A program made the translations under genes and the position numbers. The notes below the pieces were generated by a model, which was given only the letters and a program-made list of their open reading frames with translations, made no database searches and was not told the DNA's origin. DNA of 36,531 nucleotides from Candidatus Woesearchaeota archaeon (GTDB taxonomy: Archaea; Nanobdellota; Nanobdellia; Woesearchaeales; GW2011-AR9): contig JACRPH010000002.1 of NCBI GenBank assembly GCA_016214025.1, positions 1 through 36,531 on the forward strand, read 5' to 3'. Positions 23,630 to 30,668 of this stretch are shown here, one piece after another; positions within the stretch are counted from its first letter, which is position 1; every line of letters begins with the position of its first letter.

Positions 23630-23902
23630 ATGAAAAAATATATAATCGGATTGTTGGTGATATCTTTGGTATTTGTAATCGCATGCACACAAACCAAAAC
23701 TATTCCCGAAAATAAATCATGCGCAGTGGATACAGATTGTGTTCCTGCAGGCTGCTGCCACGTCAATGATTCCGTGAATTTGAAGTATGCTCCCAAATGT
23801 GAAGGGATGCTTTGCACTATGGAATGTGTTCCCAATACTTTAGACTGCGGGCAGGGAGAGATTAAGTGCGTGGAAGGAGAATGTAAAGCGATGATTACAT
23901 AA
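23630..23902 (+). CDS. Small Cys-rich lipoprotein (90 aa)
   Basis: 90 residues. The signal ISLVFVIAC is a lipobox, so the protein should be lipid-anchored outside. The mature part has about ten cysteines (CAVDTDCVPAGCCHV, CEGMLCTMEC, DCGQGEIKC, VEGEC), a disulfide-rich layout like small secreted domains of the CxxDxDC type found in many archaeal and bacterial genomes. GGGGAGAT sits just before the ATG, 10 nt after gatD, so it is probably co-transcribed with gatD. Confidence 0.78.
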   Translation: MKKYIIGLLVISLVFVIACTQTKTIPENKSCAVDTDCVPAGCCHVNDSVNLKYAPKCEGMLCTMECVPNTLDCGQGEIKCVEGECKAMIT

Positions 23903-23941
23903 CAATAATCTATTTATCCTGTTGTTTGTTTTAACTTAAAT

Positions 23942-24658
23942 ATGACTTATATAACCTGTCCTCTTTGCGAAAAAGATTATTATGACTTACTTTTAACTGA
24001 CGGCGGATTATCATATTTTGGAGTTTTACATGGAGCTAATAAAGAGACTTTAGCTCAAAAATTAGGTGGAAAAGAAGCTGATGGCCAGACCAGAATCAGA
24101 TTAGGAGATGTTCGCCGAGAATTTCAAGATTCAGCATTTGGTTCGTTGGAAGATTTTGTGGATTATGTTGAGAATAGGAATGTAAGATTTTTTAGTTTCT
24201 TCTCCGATTTTACTTTAACTGGTTCTCTGTATCAGAAAGCTCTAGGCTTATTAGGCAGTCCTAAAGCGGAAAGAGTAAGAGTTGATCTTAATGATCCTGA
24301 ACAGCACCAGCTCCATCGTTTTTTTCGTCAGGGTTATCTTGCGGAGGTATATTCAGCTTATCTCGAAGCGCGCACATATGAAGAACAAGATTTTGATTCT
24401 TCTGATGATGACTCTTACATTAGTCGATATTTAGACCAACTTAGTGCTTTACCTCTATCAGAAATGGAGTATGTATTTATCGAGGAAGGTAATGAAGGTG
24501 ATTTAATCGCGATTAAAGATGGAATGATGTTTGTGTATGAAGATGGCCCTTTGCCTCCGGAACGCTATCAGCAGTTTCCTAAACATGATTATGAAGAATT
24601 ACCTCGGAGAGTTAAAGATAAACTAAAATGTCATGGATATCACGGGGGCTATTTGTAG
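23942..24658 (+). CDS. Orphan cytoplasmic protein (238 aa)
   Basis: 238 residues. It starts MTYITCPLCEKDYYDLL, a single CPLC knuckle without an obvious partner pair. A patchy alpha/beta region follows (FGSLEDFVDYVENRNVRFF), then an acidic stretch DFDSSDDDSY. The end is VKDKLKCHGYHGGYL. No family is recognised. TCTATTTATCC about 28 nt upstream fits a TATA box. The stop is TAG. Confidence 0.65.
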   Translation: MTYITCPLCEKDYYDLLLTDGGLSYFGVLHGANKETLAQKLGGKEADGQTRIRLGDVRREFQDSAFGSLEDFVDYVENRNVRFFSFFSDFTLTGSLYQKALGLLGSPKAERVRVDLNDPEQHQLHRFFRQGYLAEVYSAYLEARTYEEQDFDSSDDDSYISRYLDQLSALPLSEMEYVFIEEGNEGDLIAIKDGMMFVYEDGPLPPERYQQFPKHDYEELPRRVKDKLKCHGYHGGYL

Positions 24659-24820
24659 TGAAGCTCCCAATCACAGCAGATCTGTGGGGATTTCTTTCCG
24701 ATTAAATGTTTGAAGAAGGACTAAAAATTAATTTATGAAAACGATACATTAATTAAAAGGTAACTTTTACTATTAATATTAACCTTTAAAATTTGTTGAT
24801 TTAAAACCTAACTGAAAAAA

Positions 24821-25213
24821 ATGGCATTAAACTCTCTATTAAATCAAATCTGGAATGAAAAGCCCCAAAAAGTGTTAGTAATGGGAGAAAAAAAAGGAGA
24901 GGATGACTGGGGCTGGAGTGTACTTCAGGTAAAAGTGCCCAAAGAGGCTGAAGCAGTTGAATTAGCTGAAAAAAGCGCTTCTTTACATCTATTAGGAAGA
25001 GAGAATTGGAGGGGAAAGTATGTGCCTTTCCAAAGAAATAATGTGGATCTACTTCCCATAACCATTGAAAGCCCAGATATTCCAGATGATTTATCCCCTA
25101 AGTACCTGCTTACAGAAAAAGGCACGCTATATGGGTTGCGACAGGATAGCGAAGGGATGGATTTGGATTTTTACCAGAAAGCGTTAGAGTTTTTAAGGGT
25201 GTATCGAGATTAA
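24821..25213 (+). CDS. Orphan protein with a GE-motif strand (130 aa)
   Basis: 130 residues. It opens with a helix (LNSLLNQIWNEKPQ) and the strand KVLVMGEKKGEDDWGW, matching the C-terminal element of the proteins at 18120 and 19443. The rest alternates strands and helices (LLPITIESPDIP, LDFYQKALEFL). It could be a stand-alone version of that module. The 160-nt gap before it is AT-rich and holds CTTTAAAATT about 33 nt before the ATG; nothing else is seen there. Confidence 0.62.
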   Translation: MALNSLLNQIWNEKPQKVLVMGEKKGEDDWGWSVLQVKVPKEAEAVELAEKSASLHLLGRENWRGKYVPFQRNNVDLLPITIESPDIPDDLSPKYLLTEKGTLYGLRQDSEGMDLDFYQKALEFLRVYRD

Positions 25214-25252
25214 AAATTTTATTGCTATGGGTTAACTATGAAAACATTATTA

Positions 25253-25295
25253 TAGCGAATCTCATTAATTGTGGAACTATATTTGAGATTCGCTA
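25253..25295. repeat. Perfect 12-bp inverted repeat (hairpin 1 of a tandem pair)
   Basis: TAGCGAATCTCA (25253-25264) is exactly complementary to TGAGATTCGCTA (25284-25295); the loop is 19 nt. A second, related hairpin begins 2 nt later. Located between the orphan at 24821 and the YhcG nuclease gene. Confidence 0.85.
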
Positions 25296-25296
25296 A

Positions 25297-25343
25297 ATAG
25301 CAAATTGCAAGTAAAAAGTTCCATTATTTTTACAATTTGCTAT
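25297..25343. repeat. Inverted repeat (hairpin 2 of a tandem pair)
   Basis: ATAGCAAATTG (25297-25307) is exactly complementary to CAATTTGCTAT (25333-25343). An inner GTAAAAA/TTTTTAC pairing can extend the stem with a small bulge. The arms copy hairpin 1 with a compensated change: GCGAAT/ATTCGC becomes GCAAAT/ATTTGC. Confidence 0.85.
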
Positions 25344-25426
25344 TACTCTCCTTTTCAATCGATAATTTTTAATAGTTGTGGTTGCTTTTGGAATAAAATG
25401 CCAAATATTCTTACAAAGGTGAAGAT

Positions 25427-26446
25427 ATGAATATCTTTCCAGTTAGTAAAGAGTATACTTCTTTTTTGCGTGATATAAAGAAAAGGATCTTAGATGCCCA
25501 GTATTCGGCATTAAAATCAGTTAACAAAGAATTGATAAACCTTTATTGGGATATCGGAAAGAGGATTGTGGAAACCCAGCGGGAATTTGGCTGGGGGAAA
25601 TCCGTAGTTGAAAACTTATCTTTAGATTTACAGAAAGAGTTTGCAGGGATAAAAGGGTTTTCTGTACAAAACTTATGGTTTATGCGACAATTTTACACTC
25701 ATTATATTGAAAATACAAAACTCCAACCATTGGTTAGAGAAATCAGTTGGGTTAAAAATATAATCATTTTGAGCAAATGCAAAGATGACTTAGAGCGAGA
25801 ATTCTATCTCAAAATGACTTCCAAGTATGGTTGGACAAAGAATGTGCTCATTCATCAGATTGACAACCGGTCTTACGAAAAGTTCCTATTGAATCAGACT
25901 AATTTTGACCAAGCGATTCCAGAAAAATACCGGCCGCAGGCGAAACTGGCGGTAAAAGACGAATATACCTTTGATTTTTTGGAGTTGGGAGAGGAACACT
26001 CAGAAAAAGAGCTGGAAAATGCCCTCATTAATAGAATCAAAGGGTTTCTTAACGAATTAGGTAATTATTTTTGCTTTGTCGGAAGCCAGTATAAGCTCGA
26101 GATAGATGGTGAAGAATATTTCATTGATTTAGTTTTATATCACCGAAAATTAAAGTGCCTTACGGCAGTTGAATTAAAGATTGGAAAATTTAAGCCTGAA
26201 TTTGCGGGGAAAATGCAGTTCTATCTTTCTGTGTTAGACGATAAAGTAAAGCTAGATGGTGAGAATCCCTCCATTGGGATAATAATTTGCAAAGAAAAGA
26301 GCAGGACTACGGTTGAGTATGCACTGAAAGATGTTTCAAAACCGATAGGCATCTCTACTTACAAAATAACCTCTACCTTGCCCAAGAACCTTATGAAATA
26401 TTTGCCTTCCAAAGAAGATATTGAGAGACGCTTGGGGAAAGTATAA
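25427..26446 (+). CDS. YhcG/DUF1016-family PDDEXK nuclease
   Basis: 339 residues, full length for the family. The N-terminal DUF1016 helical region (about 10-150) has LINLYWDIGKRI and FSVQNLWFMRQFY. The C-terminal YhcG nuclease domain (about 170-320) has a PDDEXK-like core, YFIDLVLYHRKL then AVELKIGKFKPEFAGKMQFYL. Members are common next to restriction-modification and other defence genes in bacteria and often move between genomes; here no partner is beside it. Mobility or defence is an inference. GGTGA lies just before the ATG. The tandem hairpins upstream may belong to its control region. Confidence 0.93.
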   Translation: MNIFPVSKEYTSFLRDIKKRILDAQYSALKSVNKELINLYWDIGKRIVETQREFGWGKSVVENLSLDLQKEFAGIKGFSVQNLWFMRQFYTHYIENTKLQPLVREISWVKNIIILSKCKDDLEREFYLKMTSKYGWTKNVLIHQIDNRSYEKFLLNQTNFDQAIPEKYRPQAKLAVKDEYTFDFLELGEEHSEKELENALINRIKGFLNELGNYFCFVGSQYKLEIDGEEYFIDLVLYHRKLKCLTAVELKIGKFKPEFAGKMQFYLSVLDDKVKLDGENPSIGIIICKEKSRTTVEYALKDVSKPIGISTYKITSTLPKNLMKYLPSKEDIERRLGKV

Positions 26447-26476
26447 TGATAAAACCTGTTTTTTAAACCATAAACC

Positions 26477-27043
26477 ATGACCCCCATTCCACCATCATTC
26501 TTCAACCGTGATACCGTTACCGTAGCCAGAGAGCTGCTGGGTAAGGTGCTCGAAGTGAATGGGATTAAAGCGCGGATTGTGGAAACAGAAGCTTATGGCA
26601 AAGATCCGGCTTCACATGCTTTTACCCGTACAGAGAGAAGCGCGTTGATGTTTGACACCTACGGTCACGTTTATGTCTATCTGATTTACGGAATGCATTA
26701 CTGCATCAATTTTACTACAGAAAAAGTGGGCGAACCGGGGGCGGTATTAATTCGGGCAGTAGAGCCGTTGAACAAAGTTGAAGAGTTGAAGAAGCGGAGG
26801 AAAACTAATAGCGTAGCTAATTTATGTTCCGGCCCGGGAAAATTATGTTCAGCGTTAGGGATTGATAAAACTCATAACGGGTTGAAGCTGGGAGAAGAAA
26901 TAAAAGTTTATGATGACGGATTTAAAGTAGGTAAGATTGGAACGAGTTCACGCATTGGGATTAAAGATGCTCTGGAGCTGCAGTGGAGATTCTTTGTGGA
27001 AGGGAATGAGTTTGTAAGTAAAATTAAATTGTCTGATGGATAA
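26477..27043 (+). CDS. 3-methyladenine DNA glycosylase, AAG/MPG family
   Basis: 188 residues, normal for the family. Landmarks: FFNRDTVTVARELLGK, RIVETEAYG with the catalytic Glu (residue 38) and intercalating Tyr (residue 40), DPASHAF, MFDTYGHVYVYLIYGMHYC, and LCSGPGKLCSALGI. It removes alkylated purines such as 3-methyladenine and hypoxanthine as the first step of base excision repair. Stand-alone gene, 30 nt after the YhcG gene; GTATAATGATAAAA about 30 nt upstream may be its TATA element. Confidence 0.95.
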   Translation: MTPIPPSFFNRDTVTVARELLGKVLEVNGIKARIVETEAYGKDPASHAFTRTERSALMFDTYGHVYVYLIYGMHYCINFTTEKVGEPGAVLIRAVEPLNKVEELKKRRKTNSVANLCSGPGKLCSALGIDKTHNGLKLGEEIKVYDDGFKVGKIGTSSRIGIKDALELQWRFFVEGNEFVSKIKLSDG

Positions 27044-27059
27044 CTTTAAAATAGAAAAG

Positions 27060-27070
27060 TTTATATATTA
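27060..27070 (+). promoter_or_regulatory. TATA box for the wHTH/nucleotidyltransferase pair
   Basis: TTTATATATTA is centred 25 nt before the ATG at 27090; consensus-like archaeal TATA, leaderless spacing. Confidence 0.6.
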
Positions 27071-27089
27071 CCTATGTTAGATAACCAGT

Positions 27090-27701
27090 ATGCAAGAAGA
27101 TGAACTGCTTAGAACTTTGCAAGGGCTGCATACAGTAGAAACTGTAGCTGAGGCTCTGAACCTAGGCAGTCAGTCAGCCTTAAATCTTCTCAGCAGGCTA
27201 AAAAAAGAAGGCTATGTCACAGTCAGCGGTGGGGGGAAGCAAAAACGATTATATAAAATAACCATTACTATCCAAAGGCCGAGAAGTCAGGGAATGTTTG
27301 ATATTCTGAATAAATATTCTCCGATGAAATTAATGCCATGGTTCGACCACCAGGTGCACGGCCCTTACGGTGCGGAAGAGGCGCTGATTGATGCGATTGA
27401 GACCAGAAGTTTTCGGGCTATCCTCGCCAGCCTGCGATTGTTTAATCATATCACTGACTGGCCTAAGCTTTATCGTTTGGCGAAAGAGAAGGACTGCTGG
27501 CAGAAAGTAGGCGCATTGTACGACGTAGCCAGAATGTTCTTTAGAGTGAGAAAGATGCCGAATAGATATGCCAAAATAGGAAAATTTAATAGGTGGGTAA
27601 CTTTTACTCGGCTTCGGAAGAAAAACTTTTTACCTATAGCCTCAAAATGGAAAGTGTATCTTCCTTTTAACCCTAAAGATGTGGAAGAAATAAGATGCTA
27701 A
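27090..27701 (+). CDS. Winged-helix protein, probable antitoxin-like partner
   Basis: 203 residues. The N-terminal 65 residues form a wHTH: ELLRTLQGLHTVETVAEAL, then SALNLLSRLKKEGYVTVSGGG, then RLYKITI. The rest is basic and aromatic (KLMPWFDHQVHGPYG, RMFFRVRKM). It overlaps the following nucleotidyltransferase gene by 7 nt. A transcriptional wHTH gene feeding a nucleotidyltransferase resembles AbiEi/AbiEii-type and MenA/MenT-type modules. The homology of this antitoxin candidate to AbiEi was not proven. Confidence 0.7.
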   Translation: MQEDELLRTLQGLHTVETVAEALNLGSQSALNLLSRLKKEGYVTVSGGGKQKRLYKITITIQRPRSQGMFDILNKYSPMKLMPWFDHQVHGPYGAEEALIDAIETRSFRAILASLRLFNHITDWPKLYRLAKEKDCWQKVGALYDVARMFFRVRKMPNRYAKIGKFNRWVTFTRLRKKNFLPIASKWKVYLPFNPKDVEEIRC

Positions 27702-28354
27702 CCCATAAGGACCAACTGGACTTATTTACTTTAGTTGCTAAGAAATTAACCCAAGACGTAGAGTGCTATGCTTTTGGCGGTAATGCCATGATGTTTTACG
27801 GATATAAAGAGGAAACTAAAGATGTGGACTTACTGTTTGAAGAGGATGATTCACGTAAAGAATTTATCCGAGCCATTTCTTCTTTAGGATATGCTGAGAC
27901 CAGCCCCATTGCTATTTATATCCCCGAGAAACTTAGAGATCTCCATCGCCCGTTGATGTATAAAAGAGGAGAGAGCAGGTTTGATTTATTTGTTAAAAAA
28001 ATATTCAAGACTCTTCTTAGTCCCAATATGAAAGAGAATGTTTTTGCCGTGCACGAGTTTAAAGAAAAATACAATCTAAAGATTAAAGTTCTGAGAAAAG
28101 AATATTTAATCATTCTAAAAGCAGTAACCAGCAGGGACAAAGATTTTGAGGATATTCTTACCATTCTTCAGAAAAACCAAGATTTTGACTGGCGGTACTT
28201 AATTGATGAAGTGCTATGGCAGTATAAGCATGGCGATTCTTGGGTACTACTGGATATGGAGAGGGTAATGCAGGAACTGAAAAAGTATGTGTTTATTGAG
28301 GAGAAATATTTTAAGCAACTGTATAATGCAAGGAAGAGACATAACCAAAAGTAG
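27695..28354 (+). CDS. Nucleotidyltransferase-fold protein, probable toxin-like partner
   Basis: 219 residues. The core is YAFGGNAMMFYGYKEETKDVDLLFE: GG followed by the acidic DVDLL of a minimal nucleotidyltransferase, as in AbiEii/DUF6036-type proteins. Later parts include FDLFVKKIF (possible third acidic position), LIILKAVTSRDKDFEDI (the KxxSxRxKDxxDI-type segment common in these toxins) and a basic end. Its start overlaps the wHTH gene, so expression is coupled. Such enzymes in related systems modify tRNA or other RNA to stop growth; the target here is unknown. Confidence 0.78.
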   Translation: MLTHKDQLDLFTLVAKKLTQDVECYAFGGNAMMFYGYKEETKDVDLLFEEDDSRKEFIRAISSLGYAETSPIAIYIPEKLRDLHRPLMYKRGESRFDLFVKKIFKTLLSPNMKENVFAVHEFKEKYNLKIKVLRKEYLIILKAVTSRDKDFEDILTILQKNQDFDWRYLIDEVLWQYKHGDSWVLLDMERVMQELKKYVFIEEKYFKQLYNARKRHNQK

Positions 28355-28366
28355 AAACCGCAACCT

Positions 28367-29464
28367 CTACGCCCCCATCTTAACCCCTTTACGCGCTTCC
28401 TGCACCAGCTCCGTAAAATCCTCTTCCAGCCCTCTTTTCTGCACCTGCTGCAACGCTTTAGAGAACCACGGCTTGAGGATGGACCTAGTTCCATTTATGG
28501 CTTTTCTTAAATCGTCTTTAGAAATCTTTCTCCTCTTACCGGTATGCAGGCTTTCCTTTAATGGTATTTCAGTGGCTAATTCACATACAGCTTTAAGGTC
28601 CGCTCCGGAAAACCCGGCGGTTAATTTCGCCAGCTCGTCATAATTAATTTCTTCCGTAGGGCGATGGGACAAATTGATTTGCAGGATATCTCTTCGGGCT
28701 TCTTCATCTGGAGGAGGAATAAACAAAGTTGTTCCAAATCTTCCTTCACGGCGTAAAGCAGGATCAATAGACCAGGGCTCATTAGTGGCAGCCAGCAATA
28801 AGAGCTGCTGTTCTTTGGAATCCATCCCGTCCATTTCTGTAAGCAGTTGGGCTACCGCACTTTTGTCATGGGCAGGAGCATCACTTCTATCTGAGCCCAA
28901 TGAATCAAATTCGTCAAAGAATATTACTGTAGGTTGAGTTTCTCGAGCTTGGGCGAATAATTCAGCGATATTTTTCTCGGTTTCTCCTACATATTTGCTT
29001 TTTAAGTCTGAACTTTTTACGTGAATAAAACTAACTCCCGCTTCGTTAGCAGTGGCTTTAGCGATTAAACTCTTTCCGCATCCGGGAGGGCCGTACATTA
29101 ATATCCCTCCGCCGGCTTGTTTGCCATAGTATTGAAAGAGATCGGGATGTTTGAATGGCTCGATTATCTTTAGTTTTATTTCTTCTTTTAATTGTTTCAA
29201 CCCACCGATATGTTCAAAAGTAATTTTGTTTTTAGCGGGAGGAATGAATTTATTGATTTGAGTTTTTTCCTGCAGCTGCTTGGCTTTGAGATAACTTTTT
29301 TGTGCTAATTCTAAGTATTGCGGCTCTTTCTCGGGATGATGAGTAGATGCTTCTACTAAGGCCTGTGCGGCGAGCAGGTAATTTTTAGCTGAATCTTTGG
29401 GATTTACATTTTCTTCTTTCTGGGCTAATTGTACTAAGGTGAATATTTCATTTTCATTACACAT
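28367..29464 (-). CDS. MIT-domain AAA ATPase, Vps4/CdvC-like
   Basis: 365 residues. Residues 1-66 look like an MIT three-helix bundle (KNYLLAAQALVEAS, QYLELAQKSYLKAKQL). A linker leads to an AAA domain: HIGGLKQLKEEI, Walker A GPPGCGKS (125-132), pore loop KYVGET, Walker B VIFFDEFDS (about 180-188), sensor 1 AATNEP, and arginine region RREGRFG (238-244). This is the Vps4/katanin-type layout. Such ATPases remodel ESCRT-III/Cdv polymers. It overlaps the preceding MIT gene by 8 nt. No ESCRT-III gene is in the window, so the substrate is unknown. Confidence 0.87.
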   Translation of the reverse strand: MCNENEIFTLVQLAQKEENVNPKDSAKNYLLAAQALVEASTHHPEKEPQYLELAQKSYLKAKQLQEKTQINKFIPPAKNKITFEHIGGLKQLKEEIKLKIIEPFKHPDLFQYYGKQAGGGILMYGPPGCGKSLIAKATANEAGVSFIHVKSSDLKSKYVGETEKNIAELFAQARETQPTVIFFDEFDSLGSDRSDAPAHDKSAVAQLLTEMDGMDSKEQQLLLLAATNEPWSIDPALRREGRFGTTLFIPPPDEEARRDILQINLSHRPTEEINYDELAKLTAGFSGADLKAVCELATEIPLKESLHTGKRRKISKDDLRKAINGTRSILKPWFSKALQQVQKRGLEEDFTELVQEARKGVKMGA

Positions 29465-29771
29465 GGTTGAGCACCTGTCTGATTTCCTGCAAATAGTTTT
29501 TAGTTTCTGTTGTTGGATTGGATTCTTGCAGGCTTCTTCTGGCTAATTCTGCTTTTGTAAGTTCTACTTGAGGTTCTCCTCTTAGCTTTTGCACCTGCTG
29601 GTAGCATTGCTGGGATTTTTTCAGCCATTGTGATTTTTTTTGCAGTTCATGGTTGAGGAGGTAGATGCTGCATGCTTCTAAGTAATGTGAGATGGCTTGT
29701 GGAGCATTATTTTCCTGAGCGAAGAGGGAAGCTAATTTTTCTTCTCTTTGCGCGTCTTTAATGGAGCACAT
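29457..29771 (-). CDS. Stand-alone MIT-like protein (104 aa)
   Basis: 104 residues. The first 70 residues (LFAQENNAPQAISHYLEA, LQKKSQWLKKSQQCYQQVQ) align by eye with the N-terminal MIT region of the AAA ATPase encoded next, including the YLxA and KSQ..Y positions. The C-terminal helix (KNYLQEIRQVLNHV) is separate. It overlaps the upstream gene by 14 nt and the ATPase by 8 nt, so all three should be made together. It may act as an adaptor or competitor for the ATPase MIT domain. Confidence 0.72.
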   Translation of the reverse strand: MCSIKDAQREEKLASLFAQENNAPQAISHYLEACSIYLLNHELQKKSQWLKKSQQCYQQVQKLRGEPQVELTKAELARRSLQESNPTTETKNYLQEIRQVLNHV

Positions 29772-30267
29772 GCTGCACCTCCATGTTTCCTAATTCAGCT
29801 TGGATTAAGAATGATAATTGGTCGCGATCAATGGGGGAAGGGTTTTGGGTGGTAAATTTTCTATTTGTAGAGGTTTGATGAACAGAATAATCTTGCAACG
29901 GCAAAGCTTGATAGGTTTTTGGTTGAGACCATACTGAAGGCTGCTTAGGTGTATCTTTAGTTGATGATTTTTCTTCTACAATTCTTTTTATAGGCGCTTT
30001 AAAAAATTCCACCGGCGCAGAGAACGATATAGGATTGTTAGTAATTGGGAAATTATACCCATTTACTTTTTGGTCGAAATAGGAAGTATTATAATTCTGG
30101 CTAGGTTTGGTTCGGGAGGAATACTGATTTAGAAAGTTGTAAGAGCCTAAGGTGGTAGTAGCGTAAGCACCTGCTTGTTGGTACAACTGAGCTGTCTGAT
30201 AAGCCATGGTCTGGAAACTAGGGTAAGCTATCCGTGCTAAGGTGTATTGGTGTGGTCTGCATACCAT
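29758..30267 (-). CDS. Disordered Gln/Asn/Tyr-rich protein of the MIT-AAA operon
   Basis: 169 residues, low in charge and hydrophobic core, rich in Tyr, Gln, Asn, Ser and Thr (QTAQLYQQAGAYATTT, NYNTSYFDQKVNGYNF). It looks intrinsically disordered except for a possible C-terminal helix (RDQLSFLIQAELGNMEVQ) that could serve as an MIT-binding peptide. The ATG at 30267 is assumed; a second ATG at residue 21 is possible. CTAAATAAG about 33 nt upstream may be the operon TATA box. No family is recognised. Confidence 0.6.
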   Translation of the reverse strand: MVCRPHQYTLARIAYPSFQTMAYQTAQLYQQAGAYATTTLGSYNFLNQYSSRTKPSQNYNTSYFDQKVNGYNFPITNNPISFSAPVEFFKAPIKRIVEEKSSTKDTPKQPSVWSQPKTYQALPLQDYSVHQTSTNRKFTTQNPSPIDRDQLSFLIQAELGNMEVQHVLH

Positions 30268-30379
30268 TTTTTATTGAGACATTATTGTTTAGTAATCTTA
30301 TTTAGGGCAAACGAGCTTAAATTTGTTTCGCAGGAAAGTGGGACATAAAAGTCAGGTACTTGCCATCAAATACTTACTG

Positions 30380-30474
30380 CTTTAATTCTCCAGAAACATT
30401 CCTGTCGGAAACTAATTATCGCTAAAAACATTCTCTTTAGCAACTAATTGTCGCAAGAAATGTTCCTGAAGGGA
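30380..30474. repeat. Three degenerate ~32-bp tandem repeats
   Basis: Units 30380-30410, 30411-30442 and 30443-30474 share an AATT...TCGC/CTC, a central A-rich (G)AAACATTC-like block, and a CTG/CTTTAG tail. Units 2 and 3 both begin ACTAATT(A/G)TCGC. Lies between the MIT-AAA operon promoter and the tRNA-Leu promoter. Identity is partial. No CRISPR-like spacers. Confidence 0.5.
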
Positions 30475-30500
30475 AGTTTTTGTATTGATTTCCCCATACT

Positions 30501-30509
30501 TATTTAAAT
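30501..30509 (+). promoter_or_regulatory. TATA box for tRNA-Leu
   Basis: TATTTAAAT is centred 28 nt before the tRNA 5' end at 30533; usual archaeal spacing for a stable RNA promoter. Confidence 0.55.
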
Positions 30510-30532
30510 CAGGATAATTCTCAGAGTGGTAT

Positions 30533-30645
30533 GCGGGGGTGGGAGAGTGGTCAAATCCGCTACCTTGAGGATGAGGGAAAAGTTTTCCTATCAATGAAAG
30601 GGTAGTCCCTTAGTGGGTTCGCGTGTTCGAATCACGTCCCCCGCA
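30533..30645 (+). tRNA. tRNA-Leu(GAG) with an intron
   Basis: Acceptor GCGGGGG (30533-30539) pairs with CCCCCGC (30638-30644), followed by discriminator A. The D arm is GGA/TCC with GTGG in the loop; the anticodon stem is CTACC/GGTAG. A long variable arm (CCC/GGG) marks class II, and the T arm has TTCGAAT. The anticodon loop begins TTGAGG, giving GAG at 30567-30569 and so Leu, consistent with A73. An intron of about 29 nt (roughly 30571-30599) interrupts after position 37. TTGA/TCAA pairing suggests the central helix of a bulge-helix-bulge, but the 3' bulge is longer than the canonical three bases. CCA is not encoded. Confidence 0.9.
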
Positions 30646-30668
30646 TCATTTACTTTTAGATAAGAATT

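Noticed and set aside
30380-30474. Degenerate repeats as a CRISPR array
   Set aside because: Units are adjacent with no unique spacers, identity is low, and no cas genes are present.
30412-30594. 60-residue minus-strand frame
   Set aside because: It runs across the tRNA-Leu gene and the degenerate repeats; no promoter and no family features.
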